Part shown: one piece after another, positions 1 to 7,693 of the stretch
Numbering within the stretch: the stretch's first letter is position 1
Layout of the letters: every line of letters begins with the position of its first letter
Assembly (NCBI GenBank): GCA_035546855.1
Contig: DASZVY010000073.1
Coordinates: 1-54,001, forward strand
Length of the DNA: 54,001 bases
Reading direction: 5' to 3'
DNA from: Nitrobacter sp035546855
GTDB taxonomy: Bacteria; Pseudomonadota; Alphaproteobacteria; Rhizobiales; Xanthobacteraceae
Translations under genes and position numbers: made by a program
The notes under the pieces: model-generated
What the model was told of the DNA's origin: nothing
Databases searched by the model: none
Seen by the model: the letters and a program-made list of their open reading frames with translations, nothing else

Positions 1-1
1 G

Positions 2-1498
2 ATGACGATCGGCTATTTCAGCCAGGACGTCGGGGAGATGTCGGGCCAGAGCGCGGTCGCCGCTGTGATGGACGGCGTCGGCCCCGTCAGCGCCCTGGCC
101 TCCGAAATGGCCGGGCTGGAGGCGGCCATGGTCGATCCGGACCGGGCCGACGAGCTGGACGCCGTCATCGAGCGCTACGGCGAGGTCCAGGGGCGCTTCG
201 AGGAGCTGGACGGCTACGCGCTGGAAAGCCGCGCCCGCGAAGTGCTCGCGGGGCTCAGCTTCACGCAGGAGATGATGGACGGCGATGTCGGCAATCTCTC
301 CGGCGGCTGGAAGATGCGTGTCGCGCTGGCGCGGATTCTGCTGATGCGCCCCGACGCCATGCTGCTGGACGAGCCCTCGAACCACCTCGACCTGGAAAGC
401 CTGATCTGGCTCGAGGCCTTCCTCAAGGGCTACGACGGCGCGCTCCTGATGACCTCGCACGACCGCGCCTTCATGAACCGCATCATCGGCAAGGTGGTGG
501 AGATCGACGCCGGCTCCCTGGTCACCTATTCCGGCGACCTCGACTTCTACGACCAGCAGCGCGCGCTCGGCGAACAGCAGCGCCAGGCGCAGTACGAGCG
601 CCAGCAGGCCATGCTGGCCAAGGAGATCAAGTTCATCGAGCGGTTCAAGGCGCGCGCCTCGCACGCCGCGCAGGTGCAGAGCCGGGTGAAGAAGCTCGAC
701 AAGATCGAGCGCGTCGAGCCGCCGAAGCGGCGGCAGACCATCGCGTTCGATTTTCCGCCGGCGCCGCGCTCCGGCGAGGACGTGGTCGCGCTCAAGAACG
801 TGCAGAAAGGTTACGGCAGCAAGCGCATCTATGACGGGCTCGACTTCATGGTGCGGCGGCGCGAGCGCTGGGCCGTGATGGGCGTCAACGGTGCGGGCAA
901 ATCCACGCTGCTGAAGCTCGTAGCCGGTGCCGCCGAGCCGGATGACGGCACGGTGGCGGTCGGCGGCAGCGTCAGGATGGGCTACTTCGCGCAGCACGCG
1001 ATGGACCTGCTCGACGGCGAGCGCACCGTGTTCCAGCAGCTCGAGGAGTCGTTCCCGCAGGCCGGGCAGGGCTCGTTGCGCGCCCTCGCGGGCTGCTTCG
1101 GGTTTTCCGGCGACGACGTCGAGAAGAAATGCCGCGTGCTGTCCGGCGGCGAGAAGGCGCGGCTGGTGATGGCAATCATGCTGTTCGATCCGCCGAACTT
1201 CTTGGTGCTGGACGAGCCGACCAACCATCTGGACATGGCGACCAAGGAAATGCTGATCGCGGCGCTCGCCGATTACGAAGGCACCATGCTGTTCGTCTCG
1301 CACGACCGGCATTTCCTCGCCGCGCTGTCGAACCGCGTGCTGGAACTGACGCCTGACGGCATCCATCAATACGGCGGCGGCTACACCGAGTACGTCGCGC
1401 GCACCGGGCAGGAAGCGCCGGGGTTAAGGAGCCAGGGCGTCGATCCCTGGGCGCGTCGTGTCCCGGACGCGGCGCACCGTGAAACGGTGCACCGCTGA
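2..1498 (+). CDS. ABC-F family ATPase (5' end outside window)
   Basis: This is a soluble ABC protein with two nucleotide-binding domains and no membrane part, so it belongs to the ABC-F (Uup/EttA/YheS-like) class that acts on ribosomes. The Walker A of the first domain lies before the window; its signature LSGGW (about residue 99) and Walker B AMLLDEPSNHLD are visible. A basic, alpha-helical linker (around residues 190-240) separates it from the second domain, which has GVNGAGKST, LSGGEKARL and FLVLDEPTNHLD. The ATG at base 2 is an internal Met, not the true start. The last 25 or so residues are encoded by a palindromic intergenic repeat and probably have no conserved function. The substrate (which ribosomal state) cannot be told from sequence. 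Confidence 0.93.
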   Translation: MTIGYFSQDVGEMSGQSAVAAVMDGVGPVSALASEMAGLEAAMVDPDRADELDAVIERYGEVQGRFEELDGYALESRAREVLAGLSFTQEMMDGDVGNLSGGWKMRVALARILLMRPDAMLLDEPSNHLDLESLIWLEAFLKGYDGALLMTSHDRAFMNRIIGKVVEIDAGSLVTYSGDLDFYDQQRALGEQQRQAQYERQQAMLAKEIKFIERFKARASHAAQVQSRVKKLDKIERVEPPKRRQTIAFDFPPAPRSGEDVVALKNVQKGYGSKRIYDGLDFMVRRRERWAVMGVNGAGKSTLLKLVAGAAEPDDGTVAVGGSVRMGYFAQHAMDLLDGERTVFQQLEESFPQAGQGSLRALAGCFGFSGDDVEKKCRVLSGGEKARLVMAIMLFDPPNFLVLDEPTNHLDMATKEMLIAALADYEGTMLFVSHDRHFLAALSNRVLELTPDGIHQYGGGYTEYVARTGQEAPGLRSQGVDPWARRVPDAAHRETVHR

Positions 1499-1569
1499 GC
1501 CGGGGCCTTTCCGGACGCGGCGTGCGCGGCGATCCCGGTTCTGCGATGCATCACTCCGTGCTGCATCGC
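1431..1569. repeat. Palindromic repeat cluster at the ABC-F stop codon
   Basis: Three inverted repeats follow each other: CCAGGG-N7-CCCTGG (1431-1449), GCGGCGCACCGT-N3-ACGGTGCACCGC with one mismatch (1469-1495), and GCGATGCA-N11-TGCATCGC (1543-1569). The phrase CCGGACGCGG occurs twice (1464 and 1511 region). The first two lie inside the ABC-F reading frame and contain its stop. Such elements are common between genes in Bradyrhizobium and Rhodopseudomonas (my recollection); here they may also end transcription of the convergent genes. Confidence 0.7.
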
Positions 1570-1634
1570 GCCCGGGAAACGCAGGCGCGACAAAATACAA
1601 AATAGAGCCTTCCGGTTTGCCAGACCTGACGGCC

Positions 1635-2531
1635 TCAGCCCGCCGGCGCGGCCGCGGCGGCGGCAACGACGCCGAACGCGCTGGCCGGATTCATGCTGTC
1701 GACCATCGCCGTCGGAATCAGGATCGTGGCGCCGCGTTCCTTGGTGGTTTCGTAGATGATGTTCATGGCGCGCAACTGCAGCGCCGCCGGCGTGCGGGCA
1801 TAGATGTCCGCGGCTTCGACGAATTTGGCGGCGATCTCCTGCTCGGCCTGGCCGAGCAGCACGCGCGCGAGCTTTTCGCGTTCGGCCTGCGCCTGCCGGC
1901 TCATGGCGTCCTGCAGGTCGGGCGGCACGCCGATGTCCCTGATCTCGACGGACAGAACGGAGATACCCCATTCCGCGGTCTTGCGGCCGATCTCGTCGCG
2001 CAGGAGCTGGTCGCCCTGCTTGCGTTCGGACAGCAGCGTGGACAACAGCGACGAGCCGACCATTTCCCGCAGCGATGTCTGCGCGACCTGGGTGATGGCC
2101 TGCCGGTAGTTGGTGATTTCGAGCGCGGCGCGCTGCGGATCGTGAATCTGCCAGAAGATCACCGCGTCGATATTGACCGGCACCGTATCCTTGCTGAGCG
2201 CTTTTTCCGCGTTGATCTCGGTGGTCTGGATGCGCTGGTCGAGCCAGGACGCCACTTCGTCGATGAACGGCACGATCATGAACAGGCCCGGCCCGCGGAT
2301 GGCCTGCAGCTTGCCGAGCCGGAGCACGACGGCGCGCTCCCACTGGTCCGCGACCTTGATCGACAGCGGCGTGAGGATCGCGGCGATCACGAGAACCACG
2401 GCAAGACCGTCACCGCCGTGGGTACCGCTCTCGCGCGCAAACCACGCGGCCGCCGCCGCCAGCGCGAGAAGGATGAGGGCGATCACAACAGCGAATTGAT
2501 GGGTGCCTTTAGCGCTAAAATAGTTGCTCAT
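1635..2531 (-). CDS. SPFH/stomatin-like (slipin) membrane protein
   Basis: A 298-residue stomatin/prohibitin-type protein. Two hydrophobic stretches lie near the N-terminus (about residues 13-31 and 41-57), followed by an SPFH core with the typical VLRLGKLQ, GPGLFMIVPFID, and DRRxQTTEIN-like (DQRIQTTEIN) blocks, and an alanine/glutamate-rich helix (QAQAEREKLARVLLGQAEQEIAAKF) of the kind that drives oligomerisation. SPFH proteins organise membrane microdomains and often control proteases, but no NfeD or FtsH partner is next to it. The ATG at 2531 lies five bases after the stop of the GntR regulator, so the two form one transcript. The pairing suggests that the regulator senses a membrane-stress signal; that is inference. 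Confidence 0.88.
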   Translation of the reverse strand: MSNYFSAKGTHQFAVVIALILLALAAAAAWFARESGTHGGDGLAVVLVIAAILTPLSIKVADQWERAVVLRLGKLQAIRGPGLFMIVPFIDEVASWLDQRIQTTEINAEKALSKDTVPVNIDAVIFWQIHDPQRAALEITNYRQAITQVAQTSLREMVGSSLLSTLLSERKQGDQLLRDEIGRKTAEWGISVLSVEIRDIGVPPDLQDAMSRQAQAEREKLARVLLGQAEQEIAAKFVEAADIYARTPAALQLRAMNIIYETTKERGATILIPTAMVDSMNPASAFGVVAAAAAAPAG

Positions 2532-2536
2532 GACGA

Positions 2537-2929
2537 CTATTCCTTCTGCTTGGCGAGAACCTTGATCCGCTCGGCCAATGCGGCGGGATCGATGCCGGCC
2601 GCGATGGCCGCGGCGACCGTCTGCTTGGCGAGATTGTCGATCTGCGCGGCCTGCGCGCGTGCCCCCATCGGCGGCGGCGGCTCGGCGACGAAGCTGCCGC
2701 GCCCCCGCACCAACGTGATCGCGCCCATCCGCTCCAGTTCGTCGTAGGCGTGCCGCACCGTATTGAGATCGATCGTCAGCGCCACCGCGACTTCGCGCAT
2801 GGTCGGCATCTGCTCGCCCTTCGCCAGCACGCCCGCGCCGAGCGCGCGCAGGATCTGATCGCGGAGCTGAACATAGATCGGGATGCCCGAACTCTCGAGG
2901 CGCAGGGATTTGAGGAGCTGTGTATGCAT
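2537..2929 (-). CDS. YtrA-type GntR family transcriptional regulator
   Basis: A short (130-residue) GntR protein: a winged helix-turn-helix at residues 16-84 (IYVQLRDQILRALGAG, MREVAVALTIDLNTVRHAY, RGRGSFVA) and only about 45 residues after it, the layout of the YtrA subfamily, which usually represses ABC-transporter or membrane-protein operons including its own. It is the first gene of a two-gene operon with the SPFH protein. A palindrome ACTAGT-AA-ACTAGT sits immediately upstream of its ATG, overlapping the predicted promoter, so autorepression is likely. No Shine-Dalgarno sequence is visible before the ATG, consistent with a leaderless message. Confidence 0.9.
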   Translation of the reverse strand: MHTQLLKSLRLESSGIPIYVQLRDQILRALGAGVLAKGEQMPTMREVAVALTIDLNTVRHAYDELERMGAITLVRGRGSFVAEPPPPMGARAQAAQIDNLAKQTVAAAIAAGIDPAALAERIKVLAKQKE

Positions 2930-2966
2930 TAACTAGTAAACTAGTATTCACCTTCTTTCCTGTCAA
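2930..2966 (-). promoter_or_regulatory. Promoter and operator of the GntR-SPFH operon
   Basis: On the minus strand TTGACA (2961-2966) is followed after 17 bases by TAGTTT (2938-2943). The tandem palindrome ACTAGT-AA-ACTAGT occupies 2932-2945 and covers the -10 element. From the -10 to the ATG there are only eight bases, so transcription would begin at or next to the start codon. Confidence 0.65.
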
Positions 2967-2984
2967 GGCGGGACCGCCCGGCGA

Positions 2985-3014
2985 TTGACAGGGCAAAGCG
3001 CGCGGGCTCATAAT
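2985..3014 (+). promoter_or_regulatory. Predicted sigma-70-like promoter of the fusion gene
   Basis: TTGACA (2985-2990) and CATAAT (3009-3014) are separated by 18 bases and lead towards the gene at 3159, giving a leader of about 140 bases. It lies back to back with the GntR promoter. Confidence 0.5.
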
Positions 3015-3158
3015 CGTGTCAGGTGGATACGACCTGCTGCTTGCGCCCTTTTCGGGATGGTGAACGTATCGCATCGCTCAACGCCTCCTTTGCCAGGCGG
3101 ACGAGTCAGTAACGCAAGCGTCTGACGCTTCTCGTTCGCCGATGCAGAGGATGATCCC

Positions 3159-3974
3159 ATGCGCGATTTTCGCGATGCCAAGGCTATGGCGCAGACGCTG
3201 CGCGACGCTCTCATGAGCAAATCCGTTCCCATCACCCACAGCGAAAGCCTGGAACTGATCGCCAGGATTTTTGGCTTCCACGACTGGAATACGCTGTCTG
3301 CGCGGATTCAGTCGGAACGTCCCGGCGCGCTGGTTGCCGGCGCTGCGCCGCTCGTCCGGCCCGCCGACACGGTCATCCCGGTTACGCCGATGCGGGACGT
3401 TGTGTTCTTTCCGCAAATGGTGACGCCGATTTTCGTCGGCCGCGAAAAAACCATGCGCGCACTGGAAGCCGCGATGGCGGGTGACGGCCTCGTTCTGGTG
3501 GTGACCCAGCGCCGCGCCGGCGACGACGATCCGACCCTCGACGATCTGTATCGGGTCGGGGTCACGGCAAGAATTATCGATCGCCAGACGCTATTGGACG
3601 GAACGCTGAAGTTCTTTGTGTCCTGTATCGAACGCAAGACCGTCGTCCGCCCGATCGCGGGTGAATTTCTCGCTGCCGAAGTCGCCCCCTTTCAGGAGAC
3701 CGGCGGCGAGAGTGCCGAAGCGGCCGATCTGTCGCGCGCCGTGCTCGATGCCTACCAGCGTTATGCCAAGGTGGATTTTGTGGCGACGCCGCGCGGGACG
3801 CCGGCGTTGTTCAAGTTGCCGAGCGCCGGTGAGCCGGGTCGGTTGGCCGATTCCGTCGCGGGTCTGGTGTCGGCGCCGATCGCGCGCAAGCAACAGTTCC
3901 TCGAAGCAGGCGATGTGATTGCGCGGCTCAAAATGCTGCTCGAGGTGATGGAGGCCGGTCCGCAAGCGGCCTGA
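3159..3974 (+). CDS. Glyoxalase-related (Glyoxalase_8) / Lon substrate-binding domain fusion protein
   Basis: A 271-residue protein with two unrelated parts. Residues 1-50 (RDFRDAKAMAQTLRDAL, ITHSESLELIARIFGFHDWNTLSARI) match the small helical domain called glyoxalase-related or Glyoxalase_8 that is often attached to other domains in Proteobacteria. From about residue 72 (VIPVTPMRDVVFFPQMVTPIFV) the protein follows the N-terminal substrate-binding domain of Lon proteases, with the usual P-L-R-[DN]-x-V-x-F-P pattern. No AAA+ or Ser-Lys peptidase domain follows, so it cannot degrade proteins itself. It could be an adaptor or decoy for Lon clients, or a stand-alone LonN protein; this is inference. 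An AGAGG box precedes the ATG. It is transcribed alone. Confidence 0.82.
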   Translation: MRDFRDAKAMAQTLRDALMSKSVPITHSESLELIARIFGFHDWNTLSARIQSERPGALVAGAAPLVRPADTVIPVTPMRDVVFFPQMVTPIFVGREKTMRALEAAMAGDGLVLVVTQRRAGDDDPTLDDLYRVGVTARIIDRQTLLDGTLKFFVSCIERKTVVRPIAGEFLAAEVAPFQETGGESAEAADLSRAVLDAYQRYAKVDFVATPRGTPALFKLPSAGEPGRLADSVAGLVSAPIARKQQFLEAGDVIARLKMLLEVMEAGPQAA

Positions 3975-4038
3975 CGGCAGCAGGCTGGACCGCATCAAAA
4001 CGTCATGGCCGGAATTTCCGGCCATGACGCGCCGAGCT

Positions 4039-4431
4039 TTATCCGAAGCTGACGGGACCGACCGCGCCGACCCAGCGGCTGACTTTGGTTGGATCGTTCT
4101 TGTCCATGTAGAAGAAATGGACCATGGACGGCTTCCGGGGCGCCATCGCGGGATCGCCGAACGTCATCGCGACCTTGCCGTGAAAGATTTTCAAGGACGG
4201 GCTGTCCCAGTATTCGACGACGTCATGATAGGCCGTGAAGCCGGTGTCGATGAAGGCGCGCAGATTCTCGCGGATCGTCTCGCGTCCGTGCCAGTCCGCG
4301 ACGCCGAGGTTGCAGACGGCGTCCTCGGCAAAGCAATCAAAACCCTTGCCGAAAGTCTTGTCGTCGATCTCCTTCCACATGGCGAGCAGCCATCGCGGCG
4401 GGGCGGTTTTGGTGAAGGTTTGTTCGGTCAT
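4039..4431 (-). CDS. SnoaL-like / NTF2-fold protein
   Basis: A 130-residue protein of the NTF2-like alpha+beta barrel type: an N-terminal helix with W-[KR]-x-I-D-D-K-T-F, then FAEDAVCNLGVADWHGRETI, the common pattern of SnoaL polyketide-cyclase-like proteins, and a C-terminal sheet. Such proteins bind small hydrophobic ligands and may be enzymes or not; the substrate is unknown. Its ATG overlaps the stop of the upstream DJ-1 gene (ATGA), so the two are translationally coupled and probably act on the same compound. Confidence 0.78.
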   Translation of the reverse strand: MTEQTFTKTAPPRWLLAMWKEIDDKTFGKGFDCFAEDAVCNLGVADWHGRETIRENLRAFIDTGFTAYHDVVEYWDSPSLKIFHGKVAMTFGDPAMAPRKPSMVHFFYMDKNDPTKVSRWVGAVGPVSFG

Positions 4432-5168
4432 ACCTGTTCTCCTGTTGTGGCGATGGGGGCGACGGACGGCGCGATGCCCAGCCGCCTTGCCGCTCGCCGC
4501 GCCGTTTCCTCGCGCTGTGCGGTGATGGCGCGGACCGATTGCCGCGCGTGCTCCAGGATCGCGCGCGGTGCGGTCTCCGGCGTTCCGCTGCTGAATGGCG
4601 GTTCGGGCGCGTAGACCATGTAGAGCTGGATCGCCTGGGCGGCTTCGTCGCCGCGCAACTCGGCGGCAAGACGCAGGGCGCCGTCGATGCCCGCCGTGAC
4701 GCCGGCAGCGAACACCCAGTTGCCGTCCAGCACCACGCGCTCGTTCACCGGGATCGCGCCGAAGAACGGCAGCAGATGAAACGAGGCCCAGTGCGTGGTC
4801 GCCCGGCGGCCCCGGAGAATCCCGGCCGCGCCGCAGATCAACGCGCCGGTGCAGACCGAAAAGACGCTGCGCGCGCCGGCGGCCTGCTGCCGGATCCAGC
4901 CGAGCACCTCCGTATCTTCCATCAGCGCTTCCTGCCCAAAGCCGCCGGGCACATGCAGCACATCGAGCTGGGGCGCCTCAGTGAGTGCGGCATCCGGCGT
5001 CAGCCGCAATCCCTTGAGATCGCGCACGGGTTCGGCGGTCTTGCCGTAAATGCGGTAGGTTGCATTCGGTATGCGCGACAGCACCTCGAAAGGTCCTGTC
5101 AGGTCGATCTGATCGACGCCCTCGAACAGCAGCGATCCGATCTGCAGGTGAACGTCGTGCGGGATCAT
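4428..5168 (-). CDS. DJ-1/PfpI family protein, isocyanide hydratase-like
   Basis: A 246-residue single-domain DJ-1/PfpI protein. The order of motifs - DLTGPFEVLSR (22-32), HVPGGFGQEALM (72-83), SVCTGALICGAAGIL with the nucleophile at Cys106, RRATTHWASF, and VTAGIDGAL - follows isocyanide hydratase (InhA), which adds water to an isonitrile to give an N-substituted formamide, using the elbow cysteine and a nearby acidic residue. The family also holds amidase-like and uncharacterised members, so the substrate is a suggestion. A GGAGG box lies six bases before the ATG at 5168. It heads an operon with the SnoaL protein and is divergent from a GlxA regulator with the same fold. Confidence 0.85.
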   Translation of the reverse strand: MIPHDVHLQIGSLLFEGVDQIDLTGPFEVLSRIPNATYRIYGKTAEPVRDLKGLRLTPDAALTEAPQLDVLHVPGGFGQEALMEDTEVLGWIRQQAAGARSVFSVCTGALICGAAGILRGRRATTHWASFHLLPFFGAIPVNERVVLDGNWVFAAGVTAGIDGALRLAAELRGDEAAQAIQLYMVYAPEPPFSSGTPETAPRAILEHARQSVRAITAQREETARRAARRLGIAPSVAPIATTGEQV

Positions 5169-5221
5169 TGAAGCCTCCTGTCGCAAACCGGGTGGACATC
5201 GCGACCTTAGCGGAGCAAGCT

Positions 5222-6238
5222 GTGGCGGAAATGCCAAAGACCCCACGATTTCCGCCAAACCGCTTGCCGCCGAAGCGCGCGCGTATCGTCGACGTGCTGG
5301 CTTATCCGGGCGTGCAGTTGCTCGATGTCGCGGGGCCGTTGCAGGTGTTCTCCTCCGCCAACGACCTTGCCGAACAGGCGTGGGACGCGCGGCCATATGC
5401 GCTTCGCGTCGTCGCGCGAGGTGGCCGGAGCGTGACCGCCTCGTCCGGTCTCGGCCTTGCGGTGAAGCCGCTGCCGCGCGCCACTGGGCCGCTGGATACG
5501 CTGCTGATCGCCGGCGGTCCCGGCGTCGATGCGGCCGCCGCCGACCCGGTGCTCGTCAAATGGATCGGGCAACGCACTGCGAAAGCCCGCCGCGTGGCCT
5601 CGGTCTGCACCGGCGCGTTTCTGCTCGGCGCGTCAGGCGTGCTCGACGGGCGGCGCGCGGTCACGCACTGGTCATACTGCACGGAACTGGCCCGGCGGTT
5701 CCCGAAAGCGCGTGTCGAGTCCGATCCGATCTTCGTGCGCGACGGCAAGGTCTGGACCTCGGCCGGCGTCACCTCCGGCATCGATCTCGCGCTGGCGCTG
5801 GTGGAGGAAGATCTCGGCCGCACGATCGCGCTCGCGGTGGCGCGCTATCTGGTCGTTTTCCTGAAGCGCCCCGGCGGGCAGGCGCAGTTCAGCGCCGCAC
5901 TGTCGCTGCAAGCGGCGGAGGACAAGTTCGGCGCGCTGCACGACTGGATTGCAAAACATCTGGCTGACGACATGTCGCTGCCCGTTCTCGCGCGGCAGGC
6001 CGGAATGAGCGAGCGCAGTTTCAGCCGGCGCTATGCGGAAGCCACCGGGCTGACGCCGGTCCACGCGGTCGAACGGCTGCGCGTGGAAGCGGCGCGGCGG
6101 CTGCTCTCGGAGTCGCGCCTGCCGGTCAAGACGATTTCGCGGCGATGCGGCTTCGGTTCGGAAGAGACCATGCGCCGCAGCTTCCTTCGCCTGCTCGCCA
6201 CCACGCCGCAGGACTATCGCGCCCGCTTCAGCGCCTGA
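5222..6238 (+). CDS. GlxA family regulator (DJ-1/PfpI domain plus AraC HTH)
   Basis: The N-terminal part (about residues 18-190) is a DJ-1/PfpI ligand domain with the elbow SVCTGAFLLGASGVLDGRR; the C-terminal part (about 225-335) is an AraC/XylS double helix-turn-helix (LPVLARQAGMSERSFSRRY, TGLTPVHAVERLRVEAARR, GFGSEETMRRSF). Proteins of this design activate genes for nitrogenous compound catabolism. I chose GTG 5222 because GGAG (5212-5215) stands six bases before it; ATG 5231 three codons later is possible. The start regions of this gene and the DJ-1 enzyme gene are about 50 bases apart and divergent, so the regulator probably controls that enzyme. Confidence 0.86.
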   Translation: MAEMPKTPRFPPNRLPPKRARIVDVLAYPGVQLLDVAGPLQVFSSANDLAEQAWDARPYALRVVARGGRSVTASSGLGLAVKPLPRATGPLDTLLIAGGPGVDAAAADPVLVKWIGQRTAKARRVASVCTGAFLLGASGVLDGRRAVTHWSYCTELARRFPKARVESDPIFVRDGKVWTSAGVTSGIDLALALVEEDLGRTIALAVARYLVVFLKRPGGQAQFSAALSLQAAEDKFGALHDWIAKHLADDMSLPVLARQAGMSERSFSRRYAEATGLTPVHAVERLRVEAARRLLSESRLPVKTISRRCGFGSEETMRRSFLRLLATTPQDYRARFSA

Positions 6239-6330
6239 AATAATTTTCGTCCCCGGTGTCGGTTCCGCCGGACCTGTTTCGTCTTTCAGGCGCAGCGGGC
6301 CCTCCGGGCCGGACACATGCGGAAAGCCCG

Positions 6331-6387
6331 ATGCGTTTCATGGTGATCGTCAAGGCGAGCAAGGCCGATGGCGCGAACCCGGAATGA
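6331..6387 (+). pseudogene. 18-codon YCII/DGPF-like fragment
   Basis: An ATG-to-TGA frame of 18 codons whose peptide (MRFMVIVKASKADGANPE) is the usual beginning of a YCII/DGPF-domain protein. The complete YCII gene starts 33 bases after this stop in another frame and begins with almost the same residues (MRFMMLMIPKG). It looks like the remnant of a tandem paralogue; a translated leader peptide is the alternative. Confidence 0.5.
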
Positions 6388-6419
6388 CAATGGTTTCAAA
6401 TCGCGAAGGACGAACAACC

Positions 6420-6839
6420 ATGCGCTTCATGATGCTGATGATTCCGAAGGGCTATGAGGCCGCCGCGCCCGGCACCATGCCCGATGCCAAGGCGGTCGCC
6501 GCGATGATGAAGTACAATCAGGACCTGCAGGACGCCGGCGTGCTGATCACGCTGGACGGTCTGCATCCGCCGTCGATGGGCGCGCGGGTGTCGTTCGAAG
6601 GCGGCAAGCCGCTGGTGACCGACGGTCCCTTCATCGAGGCCAAGGAAGTGCTCGGCGGCTACTGGATGATCGATGTCGCCTCGCGCGAGGAGGCGGTCGC
6701 CTGGGCCAAGCGGTGCCCGGCGGGTGCAAACGAAATCATCGAGATCCGGCAGGTGCAGGAAATGGCCGATTTCCCCGCCGACGTGCAGGAGGCCGCCGCC
6801 GGATTCGAGACGATGCAGGGCAAGCCGGGCCGCCCCTGA
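6420..6839 (+). CDS. YCII/DGPF domain protein
   Basis: A 139-residue member of the YCII-related family, dimeric alpha/beta-barrel proteins. It begins MRFMMLMIPKG, has the defining TDGPFIEAKEVLGGYWMIDV block in its centre, and ends with the W-A-x-x-x-P-A-x-x-x-x-I-E-I-R segment typical of the DGPF group. Family members often accompany ECF sigma factors of the SigJ/RpoE-like type, but none is encoded here. The reaction is unknown. The ATG at 6420 is the one that matches the family start; an earlier in-frame ATG at 6384 overlaps the remnant upstream. Confidence 0.85.
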   Translation: MRFMMLMIPKGYEAAAPGTMPDAKAVAAMMKYNQDLQDAGVLITLDGLHPPSMGARVSFEGGKPLVTDGPFIEAKEVLGGYWMIDVASREEAVAWAKRCPAGANEIIEIRQVQEMADFPADVQEAAAGFETMQGKPGRP

Positions 6840-6965
6840 GGCGGTCACCGGGCATGCCGGTGATTTCGGGTTGCCCCGTGCCCGCCATGGGTTTGCCGCA
6901 ACGCGCCGGCCGCCATTCCGAGGGACGGCGCGGGCTCCAAATAAAGTGACGTTTTGGCGCGGCTC

Positions 6966-6984
6966 ATGTAAAAGCCATTCACAT
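6966..6984. promoter_or_regulatory. TetR operator copy 1, over the regulator's start codon
   Basis: Read on the minus strand this is ATGTGAATGGCTTTTACAT, an imperfect palindrome (ATGTGAA / TTTACAT). It agrees at 16 of 19 positions with the copy at 7841-7859. It is part of a wider inverted repeat, GCTCATGT-N11-ACATGAGC (6962-6988), and overlaps the ATG at 6983, so binding would block transcription or initiation of the regulator's own gene. Confidence 0.65.
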
Positions 6985-7693
6985 GAGCTGGCGCAAGGAG
7001 CAGCGCCGCGCCGAGCGCGGCTACCATCACGGCAACCTGAAAGAAGCGCTGCTGCAGGCGGCGCTGGATCTGATCGCGCAAAAAGGCCCGGCCGGATTCA
7101 CCTTTGCCGACGCGGCGCGCTCGGCCGGTGTCAGCCCGGCGGCGCCTTACCGCCACTTCCGCGATCGCGACGAACTGCTGTCGAGCATCGCGCAGCGTGG
7201 CTTCGAGCAGTTCGAACTCGTGCTGACGAAAGCCTGGGACGACGGGCGTCCCGACACCGTGAGCGCGTTTGAGCGCGTGGGACGGGCCTATCTTGCCTTC
7301 GCGCGCGACGAGCCTGCGTTCTATTCGGCGATGTTCGAATCGGGCGTGCCCGTCGACGTCAATCCGATGCTGTCGGCCGCCAGCGAGCGCGCATTCAACA
7401 TCATTCGCGCCGCTGCAGAGCGGTTGGCGGCGTTGACGCCGCCAGGCGTGGCGCGTCCGCCGGCGCTGATGATGGCGCTCCACATCTGGGCGATGTCGCA
7501 CGGCGTGGCGTCGCTGTTCGGCCGCGGCGACGCGGCGCGGCGCAAGCTGCCGATGTCGGCGGACGAGCTGCTGGAGGCGGGCGTGCTGATCTACATGCGC
7601 GGCCTCGGCTTCCCCACCGACCGCAAGGCGCCAGCTCCATCCGCGGAGCCGCCGCAGCCACCGCCCGGTCCATGGAGCAAGCCGGCGCCATGA
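6983..7693 (+). CDS. TetR/AcrR family regulator with WHG-type C-terminal domain
   Basis: A 236-residue TetR protein. The DNA-binding helix-turn-helix is at about residues 14-60 (HHGNLKEALLQAALDLIA, FTFADAARSAGVSPAAPYRHF). The ligand domain carries the pattern AFYSAMFESG ... ALHIWAMSHGVASLF, i.e. the W-x-x-x-H-G that names the WHG group. The tail from about residue 212 is Pro/Ala-rich and disordered. No Shine-Dalgarno box is evident before the ATG. The same operator sequence occurs here and in front of the DUF2852 gene at 7894, so autoregulation plus control of that gene is the likely circuit. The ligand is unknown. Confidence 0.88.
   Translation: MSWRKEQRRAERGYHHGNLKEALLQAALDLIAQKGPAGFTFADAARSAGVSPAAPYRHFRDRDELLSSIAQRGFEQFELVLTKAWDDGRPDTVSAFERVGRAYLAFARDEPAFYSAMFESGVPVDVNPMLSAASERAFNIIRAAAERLAALTPPGVARPPALMMALHIWAMSHGVASLFGRGDAARRKLPMSADELLEAGVLIYMRGLGFPTDRKAPAPSAEPPQPPPGPWSKPAP

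Noticed and set aside
1458..2747. Long plus-strand frame over the SPFH gene
   Set aside because: Antisense shadow of a well-recognised gene in high-GC DNA; Arg/Asp/Gly-rich text without any family motif.
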